Source: Bin80 sp965261255 (GTDB lineage: Bacteria; Bacteroidota; Rhodothermia; Rhodothermales; Bin80). From it: a DNA stretch of 64,000 bases. The stretch covers positions 1,302,001 through 1,366,000 of the forward strand of contig CBDHCQ010000004.1 in assembly GCA_965261255.1 (NCBI GenBank). The letters are read 5' to 3'. Below are positions 44,739 to 53,768 of the stretch, one piece after another. The notes under the pieces were generated by a model. It did not search any database. It had not been told where the DNA came from and was given only the letters and a program-made list of their open reading frames with translations. Every line of letters begins with the position of its first letter. The stretch's first letter is position 1. The translations under genes and the position numbers were made by a program.

Positions 44739-45424
44739 GGGCAGACCGTGATACACTTCAGCACATAGTGCTCCCGCTCTTTTTCAAGGTACCGCAGCAC
44801 ATCCGGTACGACGCGTACAGACTGCAGCCTAAGCGACCGGGTGCTGTCGATGTAGCCCATCTCTGCCAACATATCATGCACAACCCAGCGAAGGCGCAAC
44901 ACGGTGCTCTCAGTCCAGACAGTCATTTCTGGATCCCGGGCTCGACAGTCGTCAATGTAGCGACTCCAGTCGCCAGGTTTGAGCTTTGGGACGAATAGTC
45001 GGTATTTTTCGCGCAGCACTAGGTCAAGGTAGTCGCCAAGCAGTGCACTGTGCTTGATGGCGGCGGCAAAGCAGGCATGGGTCGCGGTGTCACGCGACCC
45101 CGTAATCACCATGTCCAGAAGTTCCGGTCCCATAAGCCGTAATCGGGCACGCAGTACCTGGGCGATGGACAGGGCAGTTTTTGAGCTCCGGGTCTGAAGG
45201 ACATTGTTAACCATAATGTGAATTCGCCAGCCGCTGTTGCCATCTTCCGCAAGCAGGCGGGCAATGGTCCTGCTTTCTGGCACCATGAGTGAAGCTGACG
45301 TGATGGTTGACCGGTACTTGGCTGCCGGATTCAGATCCGAGTTAACCGGCTTTCCACTAACCTGCTCGCCGGGAACCTGCTTCTTTTCACTTGTACCGTG
45401 AACGGGGTCATTCGAGATTGCCAT
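44735..45424 (-). CDS. brxA: BREX protein BrxA (DUF1819)
   Basis: BrxA is a small DNA-binding protein at the head of type 1 BREX operons. The family start is visible at about residues 37-62 as YRSTITSASLMVPESRTIAR; the 36 residues before it are probably a lineage-specific extension. The helical core and the stretch WSRYIDDCRARDPEMTVWTES are also family-like. It is the first gene of the leftward BREX operon and so defines where its promoter must lie, in the 885-bp region to the right. Confidence 0.92.
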   Translation of the reverse strand: MAISNDPVHGTSEKKQVPGEQVSGKPVNSDLNPAAKYRSTITSASLMVPESRTIARLLAEDGNSGWRIHIMVNNVLQTRSSKTALSIAQVLRARLRLMGPELLDMVITGSRDTATHACFAAAIKHSALLGDYLDLVLREKYRLFVPKLKPGDWSRYIDDCRARDPEMTVWTESTVLRLRWVVHDMLAEMGYIDSTRSLRLQSVRVVPDVLRYLEKEREHYVLKCITVCP

Positions 45425-46309
45425 GTCGCAGAATTCAGCGTTTGCTCGGTACTATTGGCACCGGAACTCCATCACAAGCAATGTGTCGCCACCAATCGCC
45501 ATCCCACAACGACCGGGCGTGCACGACAACTGGTTGTACGATGCCGGAATGAGACAATTGTTCACGATCTTTTGTGGTCCTAGGAGACTGTTAAAAAAGC
45601 GTCAAAGATTTGGAGAAGAATACTCCAAGGGTTAATCTCAATAGCTTGTGCAAAAGTCCCCCTTGCTAATTCCGCAACAATATAGTGAAGATTTAAGAAT
45701 TGTAGCGTAGATTAAATTCTTTTTCTGTTATATATTGGGTAATATGTGTTATATTTGTATTAATTCTGCTAGGTTGTATTTTTATCAACGGACTGATAGC
45801 GATTTAGGTAATGCGGACACCAGTCCGCTCTGATTTATGCAAACGCAAGTTCGCCATTTCTCTCCAACCCTGGTGAATCTTCGGTAAGGACGAGGAGAAC
45901 GCATCCTGTTTGACTTCAGCCTACGTAACAAGTCATCCGCACGGGGTGGCATTGGGGGTATAGTCTGGGGCGAATTGAAAGTGACGGTATCGTGAATCCG
46001 GTTACAGATACACGCGCTCCGATGTACAGGTTTGTCGCGGATTAGACCGGGTCGAGAGCGATCCGATTGGGACTCGACTACAAGGGACACGCGTTAGCGG
46101 CAGGTTATTGAGCGGCACACAGTAAAGTGGCTCCACATCATTGGGGAAATGTGATGCTGAGTTGTAGAAACTGTCTGAAGGAATGTTAGTAGCCATTCAA
46201 GTAATCCTCGAACAATACGTAGAAAGAGGAATGATTTTTTGTAGTTTCCTATTTATTCGTTATTTAGTGGATACAACCACGACCTAGTTCACAATCAAAG
46301 GTTGGTGTA
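45425..46309. promoter_or_regulatory. Gene-free control region between brxA and the XRE/ImmA gene
   Basis: This 885-bp divergent region has no convincing protein on either strand. It includes an AT-rich core (about 45640-45785) with a Bacteroidota-like TATATTTG at 45750-45757 on the plus strand. There are several perfect hairpins: TTGGAG/CTCCAA (45610-45628), GCGGAC-ACCA-GTCCGC (45813-45828), and an overlapping longer arm CGGACTG/CAGTCCG (45789-45827) that could form instead. The last two are mutually exclusive, as in an attenuator or a regulated operator. Many BREX loci carry a WYL regulator (BrxR) here; none is seen. Confidence 0.5.
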
Positions 46310-47521
46310 ATGCCAACGGTAAACCCTGAGATTCTCGTTTGGGCACGCCAGACCGCAGGCCTGACGCCCCAAGAAGCTGTCAGGAAGATTCGCTTGCATG
46401 ATTCCCGTGGCATGACGGCCGTTGATAAGCTCATTGCAATGGAGCGTGGCGATAAAGATCCAACCCGGGCCAATCTGGCTCAGATGGCAAAGCATTATCG
46501 TAGGCCACTACTTGCTTTCTACCTTCCTCAGCCGCCACCCAGTACTACCCGCGGTGTCGACTTCCGCACGGTTTCCGGGATACAGTCCGACAAAGCGAGT
46601 CATCTGATTGATGCGCTCATCCGCGAGGTACGGAGTCGGCAAAGTATGGTTCGAGCTCTACTCGAGGCCGAGGACGAGGTTGATTCCTTGCCATTCGTGG
46701 GTATTTTGAAAGACCTTGAAGGTATTTCAGCATGTACTGACCAAGCGGTGCATGATGCTGTTGACGCTCTGTATCAGGTGCTTGATCTCGACCTGCCCAT
46801 CGAGTACTACGAGGAGCCCGATTCAAGAGCTGCCTTCAATCTACTTCGATCCAAAGCCGAGGCTGCTGGTGTATTCGTCCTCCTCAAAGGGAACTTGGGT
46901 AGTTACCATACCGACATCCCAGTGGATGTCTTTCGTGGATTCGTCATTGCTGACGATATTGCCCCTTTTGTGATCATCAACAACCAAGACTCGCCTTCAG
47001 CTTGGTCCTTTACGCTTTTGCACGAAATGGTACACTTGCTGCTAAATGAGACTGGCATTAGCGGATATGGTTTTGAGATGGATAGCGAGGTGTTTTGCAA
47101 CACTGTCGCGTCGACGTGTTTGCTGCCGACAATGGATCTCGAACAGGTTGGTATCAATCCTAATCAGGATATCATCAAACAGGAGCAGCATATCAGCTCG
47201 TTCGCCCAGCAACGAAATCTGAGTCACACGATGGTAGCTTACAGACTCTTCCGTGCCGGGAGCATTGATCAGTCAACCTTTAATGACCTCCGCGACCGCT
47301 TCGCCCAAATGTGGGAGCACAATCGAAGGCAACAACGTGAAAGAGGCCGCCAATCACGTGGTGGCCCCAGTTACTACGTTGTTCATCGTTACAGGGTTGG
47401 ACCGGCACTGTTGTCGCTCACCGGCCGCATGATGGGTTCCGGTGCGCTGTCCACGACCAAGGCTGCCAAAATCTTGGATGTCAAGCCCACCCATGTGGGT
47501 TCCATGATCACCCCTCGATGA
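46310..47521 (+). CDS. XRE-type HTH plus ImmA/IrrE-family metallopeptidase
   Basis: The 403-aa protein begins with a helix-turn-helix-like region (WARQTAGLTPQEAVRKI, then LIAMERGDKDPTRANLAQM, residues about 11-60). It is followed by a linker with GVDFRT and the ImmA/IrrE (COG2856) zinc-peptidase domain with LLHEMVHLLLNETGI, where the HExxH is residues 238-242. Such proteins cleave a partner repressor or act as the antitoxin side of two-gene modules. A PIN-like DUF4411 gene follows after 18 bp. Divergence from BREX makes it a candidate local regulator, though this is only inference. Confidence 0.9.
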   Translation: MPTVNPEILVWARQTAGLTPQEAVRKIRLHDSRGMTAVDKLIAMERGDKDPTRANLAQMAKHYRRPLLAFYLPQPPPSTTRGVDFRTVSGIQSDKASHLIDALIREVRSRQSMVRALLEAEDEVDSLPFVGILKDLEGISACTDQAVHDAVDALYQVLDLDLPIEYYEEPDSRAAFNLLRSKAEAAGVFVLLKGNLGSYHTDIPVDVFRGFVIADDIAPFVIINNQDSPSAWSFTLLHEMVHLLLNETGISGYGFEMDSEVFCNTVASTCLLPTMDLEQVGINPNQDIIKQEQHISSFAQQRNLSHTMVAYRLFRAGSIDQSTFNDLRDRFAQMWEHNRRQQRERGRQSRGGPSYYVVHRYRVGPALLSLTGRMMGSGALSTTKAAKILDVKPTHVGSMITPR

Positions 47522-47539
47522 ATCCGTAGACAACCGGGT

Positions 47540-48085
47540 ATGCTCTACTTGCTTGACGCCAACGTCCTAATTGACGCAAATCGCGATTATTACCCAATTG
47601 AACGAATTCCTGAGTTTTGGGAATGGCTCGATGATTTGGCGAATAACCAGAAGACTAAGACTCCATTTGAGATGTATGGTGAAGTTATGAAAGGAAGAAG
47701 GAGTAAGGCGAAAGGAATAGATGGTGAGACTATTGAAAGAAAAAAAGACGAGCTCACAGACTGGCTGGGGAAAAGAAAAGGCGAGATGGTACTTGATGAG
47801 AACGTGAACATAGAACTCATCAATCGAGTGATGATATGCTATGGTTCAGATTTGAATGACGAGGACATAAGGAAGATTGGACGAGACCCTTTCCTAATCG
47901 CCTACGCCCTCCAGGACCCTGAAAAACGCGTTGTTGTCACCACTGAGGTTTCGAAGCCGTCGAGAATAGGGGCAAACCGCCACATTCCCGATGTGTGTAA
48001 GGATCTAAAGGTACGTTGCTGCAACACTTTTCAATTCATCAGAGAACTGAACTTCAGAACTGATTGGAAATCAACTAATCGTTGA
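47540..48085 (+). CDS. DUF4411 PIN-like protein, probable toxin partner
   Basis: The 181-aa protein starts MLYLLDANVLIDANRDYYP, a PIN-like nuclease opening with the first acidic residue (Asp in LLDANVLID). It continues IPEFWEWLDDLA, and has a late VVVTTEVSKP and VRCCNTFQFI, as in DUF4411. PIN domains are metal-dependent RNases. The family recurs directly downstream of ImmA/IrrE-type genes, and that pair is regarded as a likely toxin-antitoxin-type module. The DNA is more AT-rich than its neighbours, consistent with transfer. Confidence 0.82.
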   Translation: MLYLLDANVLIDANRDYYPIERIPEFWEWLDDLANNQKTKTPFEMYGEVMKGRRSKAKGIDGETIERKKDELTDWLGKRKGEMVLDENVNIELINRVMICYGSDLNDEDIRKIGRDPFLIAYALQDPEKRVVVTTEVSKPSRIGANRHIPDVCKDLKVRCCNTFQFIRELNFRTDWKSTNR

Positions 48086-48550
48086 AGGTTCATTTTATTT
48101 ACAAGTTGTGTGTGGCATGGTTAGCAAGACACGACTTGCCCTGTAATCAAATGTTCGTATAGCGGCCGCTTTCCCACTAAATTTCTGACGCCAAGGCCAT
48201 AACACTTGAAATCAAGCCCTATGCAACCAGGGCTGGGTACCGCAGTCGCTGTCCCTTCCTGTTCGCCATTAGGTTAAACAATCCACCGTATACATACTGA
48301 TTGTGGTTCTACTGGAAATAATAGTGTGCCTCACAGATAGGAGGGTGTTCAAGGAGCATCGTGGGGATGTCTGCTGATTGATCCCACAAGACAGTTCACA
48401 GGGCATTGGATTTGAGCGTAAAGGGAACGGATTCGGTGCTCAAGCGTGTCAGCAGTCCACCGCCCGAGTGGAATGCATTTCGTGAATATCCTCCTCAATT
48501 CGTTAGTGCAGGAAGCGCCTCAAAACTAGCCAAGCTAGTGCCGTAGCAAT
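48086..48550. other. Intergenic region before secA, with a possible 46-codon ORF
   Basis: Most of the stretch shows nothing. A TTG-initiated frame at 48406-48546 reads sensibly (SPPPEWNAFREYPPQFVSAG) and ends 4 bp before the secA ATG, but it has no known family and no ATG. It may be a leader peptide or the end of a lost gene. Confidence 0.3.
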
Positions 48551-51500
48551 ATGTTGAAGATCATCAATCAATTTTTCGGTGATAAGAACCAGCGTGAGAT
48601 TGACCGCAAGTATCAGCCTGTGGCAGATAAGATCCATGAAGCCACGTCCGCGATCAGAGCATTATCGGATGATGATCTGCGTGGCCAAACAACACTGTAC
48701 CGTGAGCAGATCCGAGATGCAGTAGGTGAAATAGAAGCCCGTCAGCAGGAGATCCATGAAGCGCTTCGATTGGGACATAAACAGGGGGACGACGAAGAAC
48801 CTCTCACACTAAATGATCGCCAGGACTACTTTGAGGAACTGGATGAACTAGAGGAGGAATGGTTGGAGGTGGCAGAAGAGACACTGGACGAGATTCTCCC
48901 AAAAGCCTTCGCAGTCGTAAAAGAAGTTTGTCGAAGATTGACTGAAAGGGGTTCATTGCGGGTGCGAGCCACCGATCATGATCGGGCCATTCGGGCTCGT
49001 CGTGCCTACCCCAAAATACAGGGATCATACGCAATCTGGCCGAATACGTGGGAAGCCGGTGGTGCAGAGATTGAATGGCAAATGATTCCGTACGATGTGC
49101 AGTTAATCGGAGGGGTAGTACTTCATCGCGGAAACATCGCCGAGATGAAAACAGGAGAAGGTAAGACGCTTGTAGCAGTTGCACCGGTCTACCTGAATGC
49201 ACTCCTTGGCCGTGGTGTACATCTGATCACTGTGAACCCTTATCTCGCGCAGCGTGATGCCGAGTGGATGGGGCCTATTTTTGAGTTCCTGGGGTTAACA
49301 GTGGATGTTATTGATGGATACGATGCACACTCAAGTGGTCGTCGCAATGCTTATCGCGCCGATGTTACCTACGGGACGAATAATGAGTTTGGTTTTGATT
49401 ACTTGCGAGACAATTCCTTTGTGGTTGATCCTAACCAGCTTGTGCAGCGAGGGCATCATTTTGCAATCGTGGATGAGGTAGACTCAGTGCTTGTGGATGA
49501 AGCCCGGACCCCTCTGATAATAAGTGGTCCGGTTCCGCAGGCTAGCAAAAGCCGGTTTGATGAACTCAAACCAGCTGTTGAACGATTGGTGCACGCGCAA
49601 AAGCGAATCGTTGCCGGATGTGTGGCAAAAGCGGAAAAGTTTCTCAAGGAACGCGACCAGGCACTTGAACGAGGCGATGAGAAACAGGCGAGGGAGGTGG
49701 AAGGAAATGCAGGCCTGGAGCTCCTGCGTGCCTCGCGTGGTTTCCCACGCAATAAGCGGCTTATGAAGCTTCTTCAGGAACCCGGGGTTGAGCAGTTGCG
49801 GCGCAAAACAGAGTATTTCTATCTCCAGGACAATGCAAAGAATATGCCTATCGTCGATGGAGCGTTACATTATGCACTCGACGAGAAGCAGCACGCCCTG
49901 GAACCCACGGATCAAGGCCGTGAGTTTGTTGCACGGGCGGCCGGCGAGGAGGTAGATTTGTTTGTGCTGCCTGACGTTGGGGAGGAGACTGCACACCTGA
50001 AGCGGGAATATGAGGACCGGAAGAATCAACTATATGATTCACTTAGAGAGCGTGAAGATATTTCTCAGGAGAAGCGGGAGCACAAGCTGCAGAATGACTT
50101 ACGTGTTCTAAAAAATGCACTTGATGAGCAAACGCGCAAGCTCTATTCTACTTACTCAAATCGTGCGGAGCGATTGCATGCAATTGAACAGCTTCTGAAG
50201 GCTTACACACTGTATGAGCGGGATACTGAGTACATCGTGCAGGATGGTAAGGTGCAGATTGTCGACACGCACACCGGACGGGTACTCTCTGGTCGCCGTT
50301 ATTCAGATGGGCTGCATCAGGCCATTGAAGCCAAGGAGGGCGTGAAAGTACAGGCAGCAACGCAGACGTATGCCACAGTTACGCTGCAGAATTACTTCCG
50401 CATGTACAGCAAATTGGCTGGCATGACCGGTACAGCAGAGACCGAAGCAGAAGAATTCCACAAGATATATAAGATGGATGTGGTGGCGGTGCCGACCAAT
50501 AAGCCTATTGCAAGGCAGGATCTGGAGGATCTTATATTCAGAACAAGACGGGAAAAGTACAGCGCGGTCATTGATAAGATTGAAGAATATCACGACAAAG
50601 GCCAACCAGTGCTCGTGGGAACTACTTCGGTGGAGGTATCGGAAACATTGAGTCGAATGTTGAGACGTGCTAGCATTCGACATAACGTGCTAAATGCCAA
50701 ACGTGATCGTGCAAAGCAGGAGTCCCTGATTGTAGCGGAAGCCGGTCAGCGAGGTGCAGTCACCATAGCTACAAATATGGCCGGGCGCGGTACAGACATT
50801 AAACTGGGCCACGGAATTCCCAAACTGGGTGGCTTAGCCATTATCGGGACGGAGCGGCATGAAAGTCGGCGAATAGATTTGCAGCTCAGGGGGCGTTCTG
50901 GGCGACAGGGCGATCCTGGGGAAAGTCAGTTTTATATCTCACTTGAAGACGATCTAATGCGTCTCTTTGGCCCCGACCGGGTAGCAGGCGTTATGGATCG
51001 ACTTAAACTTGAGACTGGAGCGGTAATCACACATCCCTGGGTTACGAAAAGTATCGAGCGTGCGCAGAAAAAAGTTGAGCAGAACAACTTTGCCATACGT
51101 AAACGGCAGCTTGAGTACGACGATGTACTGAATGCGCAGCGTGCCGTGATTTATGACCGTCGCACGCATGCGCTGAAAGGAGAGCGTTTCCGTGGAGAAA
51201 TATTGAGCATGCTGCAGAAGCTTGTACAGCAACTGGTACAGCGCCATCACGGCGAGGGAGAGATGGATGAGTTACGGGAGGAATTTCGCAGACTCCTGTC
51301 GTTTGACTATGAGATTGATCGAAAGCTATTCTTTGATCTGGGTGACGATGGGGTAGCGGAAGACGCATACAATAAAGCGGTTGTGTACTATGAACGTAAG
51401 CGTCGGGCATTGGCCGAACCGTTCTTCAACAGCATGAAGACGGTTCAGGACAGTGAGGTAGAGAACAAGCCTGAGCGCGCATTTGTAGATTTCTCCGATG

Positions 51501-52027
51501 GACATCGTAGGCTGCGTACGGTTGTACGCATTGAGGATGTCGTTCAATCAGAGGGGCAGGAGATTAACGATAGCCTTGAGCGAACCGCAATGCTATCGCT
51601 AATTGATGAGCATTGGACAGAACATTTACGCTCACTGGATGAGGTAAAAGAGGGAATTGGGCTCCGGGCGTATGGGCAGCGGGATCCACTTGTAGAGTAC
51701 AAAATGGAGGCGTTCAGGCTTTTTTCGGAGGTCATTGACCAGATTGGTGAAGATGTCGTGACCTTTGTTTTCAGGGCAGGCCCGTTGGTTGAGCGCAGGG
51801 GCAATGGTAGTGTGGGGCAGCGTAGTCGAATGGATCGTAGTCGTGCAAAAGCCAGACATCAATCAGCCGCCGCTTCTTTTGGTGTTGTCGGATCCAGAAA
51901 TGATGGAGCCAGACGGGATCCAACTGCCAAACGGAAACCCGTTCTAGTTGGTGAGCATGTGGGAAGGAATGATTTATGTCCATGTGGCTGCGGTAAGAAG
52001 TACAAGCATTGTCCCAATCGTGCCTGA
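48551..52027 (+). CDS. secA: Preprotein translocase ATPase SecA
   Basis: SecA drives export through SecYEG. The 1158-aa protein is much longer than E. coli SecA (901 aa). NBD1 has Walker A EMKTGEGKTLVA (about residues 198-209) and the DEAD-like VDEVDSVLVDEARTPL. A large charged insertion of roughly 100-200 residues (for example AEKFLKERDQALERGDEKQA) follows, a feature shared by Bacteroidota-like SecA. Then come NMAGRGTDIKLG, GRSGRQGDPG and a C-terminal zinc motif (LCPCGCGKKYKHC). It ends 16 bp before recN. Confidence 0.98.
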   Translation: MLKIINQFFGDKNQREIDRKYQPVADKIHEATSAIRALSDDDLRGQTTLYREQIRDAVGEIEARQQEIHEALRLGHKQGDDEEPLTLNDRQDYFEELDELEEEWLEVAEETLDEILPKAFAVVKEVCRRLTERGSLRVRATDHDRAIRARRAYPKIQGSYAIWPNTWEAGGAEIEWQMIPYDVQLIGGVVLHRGNIAEMKTGEGKTLVAVAPVYLNALLGRGVHLITVNPYLAQRDAEWMGPIFEFLGLTVDVIDGYDAHSSGRRNAYRADVTYGTNNEFGFDYLRDNSFVVDPNQLVQRGHHFAIVDEVDSVLVDEARTPLIISGPVPQASKSRFDELKPAVERLVHAQKRIVAGCVAKAEKFLKERDQALERGDEKQAREVEGNAGLELLRASRGFPRNKRLMKLLQEPGVEQLRRKTEYFYLQDNAKNMPIVDGALHYALDEKQHALEPTDQGREFVARAAGEEVDLFVLPDVGEETAHLKREYEDRKNQLYDSLREREDISQEKREHKLQNDLRVLKNALDEQTRKLYSTYSNRAERLHAIEQLLKAYTLYERDTEYIVQDGKVQIVDTHTGRVLSGRRYSDGLHQAIEAKEGVKVQAATQTYATVTLQNYFRMYSKLAGMTGTAETEAEEFHKIYKMDVVAVPTNKPIARQDLEDLIFRTRREKYSAVIDKIEEYHDKGQPVLVGTTSVEVSETLSRMLRRASIRHNVLNAKRDRAKQESLIVAEAGQRGAVTIATNMAGRGTDIKLGHGIPKLGGLAIIGTERHESRRIDLQLRGRSGRQGDPGESQFYISLEDDLMRLFGPDRVAGVMDRLKLETGAVITHPWVTKSIERAQKKVEQNNFAIRKRQLEYDDVLNAQRAVIYDRRTHALKGERFRGEILSMLQKLVQQLVQRHHGEGEMDELREEFRRLLSFDYEIDRKLFFDLGDDGVAEDAYNKAVVYYERKRRALAEPFFNSMKTVQDSEVENKPERAFVDFSDGHRRLRTVVRIEDVVQSEGQEINDSLERTAMLSLIDEHWTEHLRSLDEVKEGIGLRAYGQRDPLVEYKMEAFRLFSEVIDQIGEDVVTFVFRAGPLVERRGNGSVGQRSRMDRSRAKARHQSAAASFGVVGSRNDGARRDPTAKRKPVLVGEHVGRNDLCPCGCGKKYKHCPNRA

Positions 52028-52043
52028 TCGGGCAGAGAATCTG

Positions 52044-53762
52044 ATGCTGCGTACCCTCTACATACGGGATTACGCTATCATTGATGAGCTTGAGGTTGAC
52101 TTTGAAAATGGCCTCAATATCCTGACAGGTGAAACCGGTGCAGGTAAGTCCATTATGATTGGGGCACTCAAGTTGATGCTGGGTGAGCGTGCCTCTGGTC
52201 AGATGGTCCGTGCAGGCGCAAAAAAAGCAATCGTTGAAGGGGTTTTTGATAAGGTATCCTCACCGGAGCTCGATCAATTTCTCGAAGAGTCCGAGATAGA
52301 GCCGCAGCCCGTACTGATCTTGAGACGGGAAATCACAAAGACCCATAGCCGCGGTTATATCAATGATTCGCCTGCAACGCTAACCCTGATGCGCAAAGTT
52401 GCGGCGCAAATGATTGACCTGCATGGACAACATGAGCATCAGTCCCTACTCAGGATTGATACTCATCTGGCATTACTGGACGGCTTTGGTGGGCTAGCGG
52501 GCCTGCGATCAGCGTACGAGGATGCCTACGGCTGTGTAGGTGATCTGATAAAACAGCGTGAGGAATTGTTATCCAATCAGGATAGCCTGGAGGTTTTGCG
52601 GGAGCGATTGGCATACGAGATAGATGAGATTGATGCAGTCTCACCAAAGGAGGATGAAGAAGAGGAACTCAGGAAAGAAATGCATCGGTTGGCACATGCA
52701 GAACGTCTAAGGGGCTCGACTGCCTCCCTGTATTCAATGCTCTATGCCAGCGACGATTCCACTACTGATCAGTTGTCTATAGCATACCGTGAGCTGAGTG
52801 ACCTTGCACGGATTGATCAGACGCTGAAAGCTGCCTGTGAGGAGATTAATCAGGTAAGCATTTCGGTGTCAGAAATTGCAGCGATGCTGCAGGATTATAG
52901 TGAGAGCATAGAGTCAGATCCGGCCAGACTTGAAGATGTACACGAGCGTCTGGGGGCGCTAGATACATTGAAGCGCAAGTATGGAGGCACCATACAGGCC
53001 GTAATGGCTTATCGGGAGCAGATTGCAGATGAATATGCAACTGTGGTTGACTACGACGACGCCCGCAAAACAATTGAGCAATCGCTTGAGAAAGCTCAAC
53101 GCACACTTTCAGAGACAGCGCTACTGTTGTCGGCCAAGCGTCAAGAGGTAGCCGAACAGGTCGGAGACTCAGTTTCAGGGGAGCTTGCGAGCCTTGGGAT
53201 GACGTCCGGGCGCTTCAATGTTCGTATTGATAGGCATGAGGAACCTACAGGCTGGATTGCGCTGAAAACTGCGAGCCAGCAAAGGGTACGGTATAAGGCG
53301 TACCGTCATGGGATGGACGATGTGGAGTTCCTGATTACAACAAATGTTGGAGAAGCGCTGAGGCCGCTCGTACGTGTGGCTTCAGGAGGGGAAATCAGCC
53401 GCATTATGTTGGCAATCAAGCGTGTTTTAGCTAAGGCTGAGCAGTTATCCATTCTGGTGTTTGACGAAATAGATATTGGAATCAGCGGTTCCATTGCACG
53501 CAAGGTGGGCAATAGCATGGCGGATTTAGCGCGTCATCACCAGATTATAGCAATCACGCATCTGCCGCAAATTGCGGCACTGGCACAGGCGCACTATGTA
53601 GTGGAAAAGCGCGAGGTGAAAGGACGGGCAGTTACGCAAATCCGGCGTCTGGAGCATGAGGAATCTCTGGAACATGTGGCGATGTTGATTACCGGAGCAG
53701 AGGTTACCGAGGCGATGCGTAAGAGTGCAAAAGAACTAATGGAGATTAAAAATGAATCCTGA
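52044..53762 (+). CDS. recN: DNA repair protein RecN
   Basis: RecN is an SMC-like ATPase that helps repair double-strand breaks. The frame opens inside secA at 51948, but the ATG at 52044 gives the standard start MLRTLYIRDYAIIDELEVDF (572 aa). Walker A is LTGETGAGKSIMIGAL, a central coiled coil follows, then the ABC signature VASGGEISRIMLAIK and Walker B LVFDEIDIGISG. It follows secA by 16 bp and precedes pgm by 6 bp, so the three are likely co-transcribed. Confidence 0.96.
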   Translation: MLRTLYIRDYAIIDELEVDFENGLNILTGETGAGKSIMIGALKLMLGERASGQMVRAGAKKAIVEGVFDKVSSPELDQFLEESEIEPQPVLILRREITKTHSRGYINDSPATLTLMRKVAAQMIDLHGQHEHQSLLRIDTHLALLDGFGGLAGLRSAYEDAYGCVGDLIKQREELLSNQDSLEVLRERLAYEIDEIDAVSPKEDEEEELRKEMHRLAHAERLRGSTASLYSMLYASDDSTTDQLSIAYRELSDLARIDQTLKAACEEINQVSISVSEIAAMLQDYSESIESDPARLEDVHERLGALDTLKRKYGGTIQAVMAYREQIADEYATVVDYDDARKTIEQSLEKAQRTLSETALLLSAKRQEVAEQVGDSVSGELASLGMTSGRFNVRIDRHEEPTGWIALKTASQQRVRYKAYRHGMDDVEFLITTNVGEALRPLVRVASGGEISRIMLAIKRVLAKAEQLSILVFDEIDIGISGSIARKVGNSMADLARHHQIIAITHLPQIAALAQAHYVVEKREVKGRAVTQIRRLEHEESLEHVAMLITGAEVTEAMRKSAKELMEIKNES

Positions 53763-53768
53763 ATATAT

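Noticed and set aside
45423..45635. 70-codon plus-strand frame starting opposite the brxA start, as a possible BREX regulator
   Set aside because: No HTH or WYL features and overlap with the brxA 5' end; probably chance.
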